DNA of 15,045 nucleotides from an uncultured Succinivibrio sp. (GTDB lineage Bacteria; Pseudomonadota; Gammaproteobacteria; Enterobacterales; Succinivibrionaceae). Below, in pieces: positions 12,968 through 15,045 of this stretch. The stretch covers positions 1-15,045 of the forward strand of contig CAAGAC010000078.1 in assembly GCA_900767695.1 (NCBI GenBank), read 5' to 3'. How positions within the stretch are numbered: position 1 is the first letter of the stretch; the number at the start of each line of letters is the position of its first letter. The notes below the pieces were generated by a model that had not been told where the DNA came from, searched no databases, and saw only the letters and a list, made by a program, of their open reading frames with translations. A program made the translations under genes and the position numbers.

Positions 12968-14818
12968 TCAGTTGAGGTCGAGGCTTTCCGAGAGCGCGAG
13001 CGCGAGCGAGCGGGAGTCGAGCTCGCTGCTGTCGATGACCAGCATGTACATGAGCTTGCCGTAGTACTCGCTGTCCATGACCTTCCACGCGCCGATCGCT
13101 GATCTCTCGCCCTTGCCCCTGACCAGGACCCTGAAGCTCGAGTAGCCGGACTGCCCGTACTCGGCGCGGCCCTTCTGGTAGGCAATGCCGCGCAGGAAGC
13201 CCTCGCGGCAGCCCGGGGCCACGAGCCCCTCGAAGGTCCCGCCCGCGAAGGCGGATAGCTCGTCGAAGCTGCCGCAGCCGCACATCCTCCGGAAGAACGG
13301 ATTGGCGTAGAGGATCTCGCCCTTTCCGTCGTCGCGGTAGAGCACGATGCCCGCAGGGCATCCGTGGGCGATGTCGTTGAAGTTGAAGCCCAGGTTGATC
13401 CTCGACGCCACCGCCATGCGCGGCTCGTAGCGCGACCAGCGGCGGCGGCCGTTGCCCTTGGCGTTGTAGAGCGCGGCGTCGGCGCAGGCAAGCGCCTTCT
13501 TGATGGTGTCGCCGTCGCCTGGATACATGGCAAGGCCCATCGAGACCGAGAAGGACACCTCCTGCCCGTTGAAGAGCACGCGGTGCTCGCGGGAGGAGAA
13601 GCCCTCGATGATCTGGCGGCAGCCATCCTCGTCCACGCCGGGCAGCAGGAGCTCGAACTCGTCGCCGCCGCTTCGCACGATGATCGCGTCCTTGCCGAAC
13701 GAGCCGCGAAGCTCGCGCGCGACCACCCTGAGCGCCTCGTCGCCAAGGGCGTGGCCTTAGACGTCGTTCAGGCGCTTGAACTCGTCGAGATCCATAGCTA
13801 TGACCGACATGGCCTTCACGCCGCGGTCGAGATTCTCGGCGACGGCCTTGTAGGCGCCCTGGCGGTTCAGAAGCCCGGTGAGCTGGTCCGTTCTGCTCAG
13901 GCGGACGTAGGCGTCCCTCGAGCAGCGAAGCCTCATGGTGTAGCCGTAGAGCCTGCCCAGGACCAGGGTCATGACGAGCGCCATCAGCACGGCAGCGATC
14001 GGCTCGCGCGCCGACAGGCCCGAGTAGTCGGTCACGGCGCGGATGGCGAGGGTTCCCTTCAAGCTCTCCCCGCCGAGGCTGTCGTTCACCTTGAGCGAGG
14101 CCTCGACGTCGGGCCTGCCGTCGACGCCGTCCATGCTCGAGGCCACATGCCTCACGGTGCCGTCGGGATCGCGCCAGAGCACCTCGTAGCCTGCGACGCT
14201 GTCCGAGGGCGCCAGCGATCCCGAGTCGGCGAGCAGCTCGGCGGTGTCGACCTTCAGGGCGACGTAGCCGCTGACCCCGCGGCGGTCAGGGGCGTCCGAG
14301 CTGAAGTAGGAGAGGATGAACGAGACCGAGGGATCGCTCCTGCCCATGACTATGTAGCGCTGGCGCACCGGCCTTGCGCGCAGCGCCGCCTCAAGCCTCT
14401 CCCTTTCCTCAGGCAGAAGCGGTCCTCCGTCGTGCCTCATCTGCTCGATGCGCTGGTCGCGCGACTCGTAGACGGATATGGACTTGATGGCGGGGTAGCT
14501 TGAGAAGAACTCCTGGGGGATGCGGCTTGAATAGCCGTTGTAGTAGTCGAGGGCCATCATGGCCGCGACGTCGGCCATGCGGGTGTAGAAGCCGATGGTG
14601 CCTGCCGCGTGGTGGAGCGCCATCGCGCAGGCCTCGGCGGCCGCGTCGCGGGAGGCGTTGCGCTGCAGCGCCACCGCCGCCCCCGCGGCGGCCAGGGCCA
14701 TCAGGAGCATGGCGATGACGAGGATACTGACGGATCTTGGAGACTGCGCTGTCAGCCCTTTTACCCGCTTCCTTTCCTGATCCCGCCACCTTGCGCTCCG
14801 TGCCCGCCCAGGCGCCAT
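12968..14818 (-). pseudogene. Membrane-anchored sensor diguanylate cyclase (GGDEF then PAS), interrupted by an in-frame TAA
   Basis: Read through the TAA, this is a 616-position protein in one frame. TM1 spans about residues 30-51 and TM2 about 272-292, enclosing a ~220-residue periplasmic sensor region (dCache-like by architecture). The GGDEF domain then shows RTDQLTGLLNRQG, DLDEFKRLND, and at position 354 a TAA between NDV and GHALGDEAL. The catalytic SGGDEF motif is at 384-388 and intact; the RxxD inhibitory site is absent. A C-terminal PAS-like region follows (from about 476: AGIVLYRDDGKGEILYANPFF). Family members make cyclic di-GMP. A protein stopping at residue 353 lacks the GGDEF motif and should not be a cyclase. 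Everything else is undamaged, so the mutation looks recent, an assembly error, or a readthrough case. No clear ribosome site precedes the ATG at 14818. Confidence 0.8.
13757..13759 (-). other. In-frame TAA inside the GGDEF domain at the usual Tyr position of ND-x-Tyr-GH
   Basis: The minus-strand codons are AAC GAC GTC TAA GGC CAC GCC CTT GGC GAC. The GGDEF consensus around this metal and nucleotide-binding segment is ND-x-x-GH-x-x-GD, and Tyr is very common before GH. One base change from TAC or TAT gives TAA. Reading frame and similarity are uninterrupted on both sides. Confidence 0.85.
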
Positions 14819-14831
14819 CTGCGTGCAGATG
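14816..14831. promoter_or_regulatory. 16-base dyad over the start codon of the diguanylate cyclase gene
   Basis: CATCTGC-GT-GCAGATG has perfect 7-base arms about a 2-base centre and includes the minus-strand ATG. The centre is too short for an RNA hairpin at full pairing, but the site could bind a dimeric repressor. It may also be fortuitous. Confidence 0.25.
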
Positions 14832-14943
14832 CTCGTGATCCCGTGGCCGTAAGGCCGTGGGCAAGGCGCCGTTGACTCGATTTTAAAGCATTGGCGGGCG
14901 CTTGGCCGACTTTGGGAAAATCAATTACGGCGACCAAATCCGG

Positions 14944-14957
14944 TTGATCTGGATCAC
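14944..14957. promoter_or_regulatory. FNR/CRP-like box (TTGAT-N4-ATCAC)
   Basis: TTGATCTGGATCAC matches the FNR consensus TTGAT-N4-ATCAA at 9 of 10 defined positions. It lies about 126 bases upstream of the diguanylate cyclase start, in a 227-base intergenic region, and could serve that gene or one beyond the right edge. I see no well-placed -10 hexamer on either strand. Oxygen-responsive control is inferred. Confidence 0.35.
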
Positions 14958-15045
14958 GGAGTGGCGCGCCTCGGTTTTAGCTTCCATCCTGGCGGCTGGG
15001 CCTGCCGGGGGCTCTTTGAAATCATGTTCGGAAATGCGCCGCTGG

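Noticed and set aside
1..15045. CRISPR arrays, insertion sequences, tRNA or rRNA genes, attachment sites.
   Set aside because: I saw no regularly spaced repeats, transposase-like products, cloverleaf sequences or rRNA signatures.

Overview
The window is a GC-rich stretch of a Gram-negative bacterial chromosome. Two secreted solute-binding proteins with Sec signal peptides, each tied to a different secondary transporter class (tripartite tricarboxylate transporter, TTT, and TRAP), point to a proteobacterium. An L-fucose isomerase/mutarotase pair fits a host-associated, probably anaerobic lifestyle. Sutterellaceae-like or Desulfovibrio-like lineages would fit, but no rRNA or taxonomic marker is present, so this is a low-confidence guess.

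Layout. Bases 1-181 hold no gene that I can support. On the minus strand, 182-1090 encodes an AraC-family regulator, and 1263 to about 2046 is a DJ-1/PfpI-family gene broken by an in-frame TAA and probably a 5' frameshift. A 380-base divergent region (2047-2426) separates it from a plus-strand array reaching 12887: fucI, fucU, a cytoplasmic BNR/Asp-box glycosidase-like gene, tctC-tctB-tctA, a DHDPS/N-acetylneuraminate lyase-type aldolase, and a TRAP transporter in the order dctP-dctM-dctQ. A strong rho-independent terminator (12912-12947) closes the array. Convergent to it, 12968-14818 on the minus strand is a membrane sensor diguanylate cyclase gene (GGDEF followed by PAS), also broken by an in-frame TAA. 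The last 227 bases are intergenic and carry an FNR-like box.

How the genes may work together. Established family knowledge: FucU interconverts fucose anomers and FucI makes L-fuculose; TTT and TRAP systems import mostly carboxylated solutes; class I DHDPS-type aldolases cleave or condense 2-keto acids; BNR proteins are mostly glycosidases. Inference: the cluster imports one or two acidic, possibly fucose-containing glycan breakdown products, cleaves them in the cytoplasm with the BNR protein, and feeds fucose (or a related 6-deoxy sugar or D-arabinose) to FucI while a 2-keto acid goes to the aldolase. There is no fucose permease, fuculokinase, fuculose-phosphate aldolase or fuconate pathway enzyme in the window, so the route is incomplete or unconventional.

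Most notable are: (1) two unrelated minus-strand genes, each interrupted by TAA exactly where the family usually has tyrosine; (2) three copies of GAATATCRTCA confined to the araC/pfpI/fucI control region; (3) perfect GC-rich hairpins in three intercistronic gaps; and (4) the unusual gene set itself.
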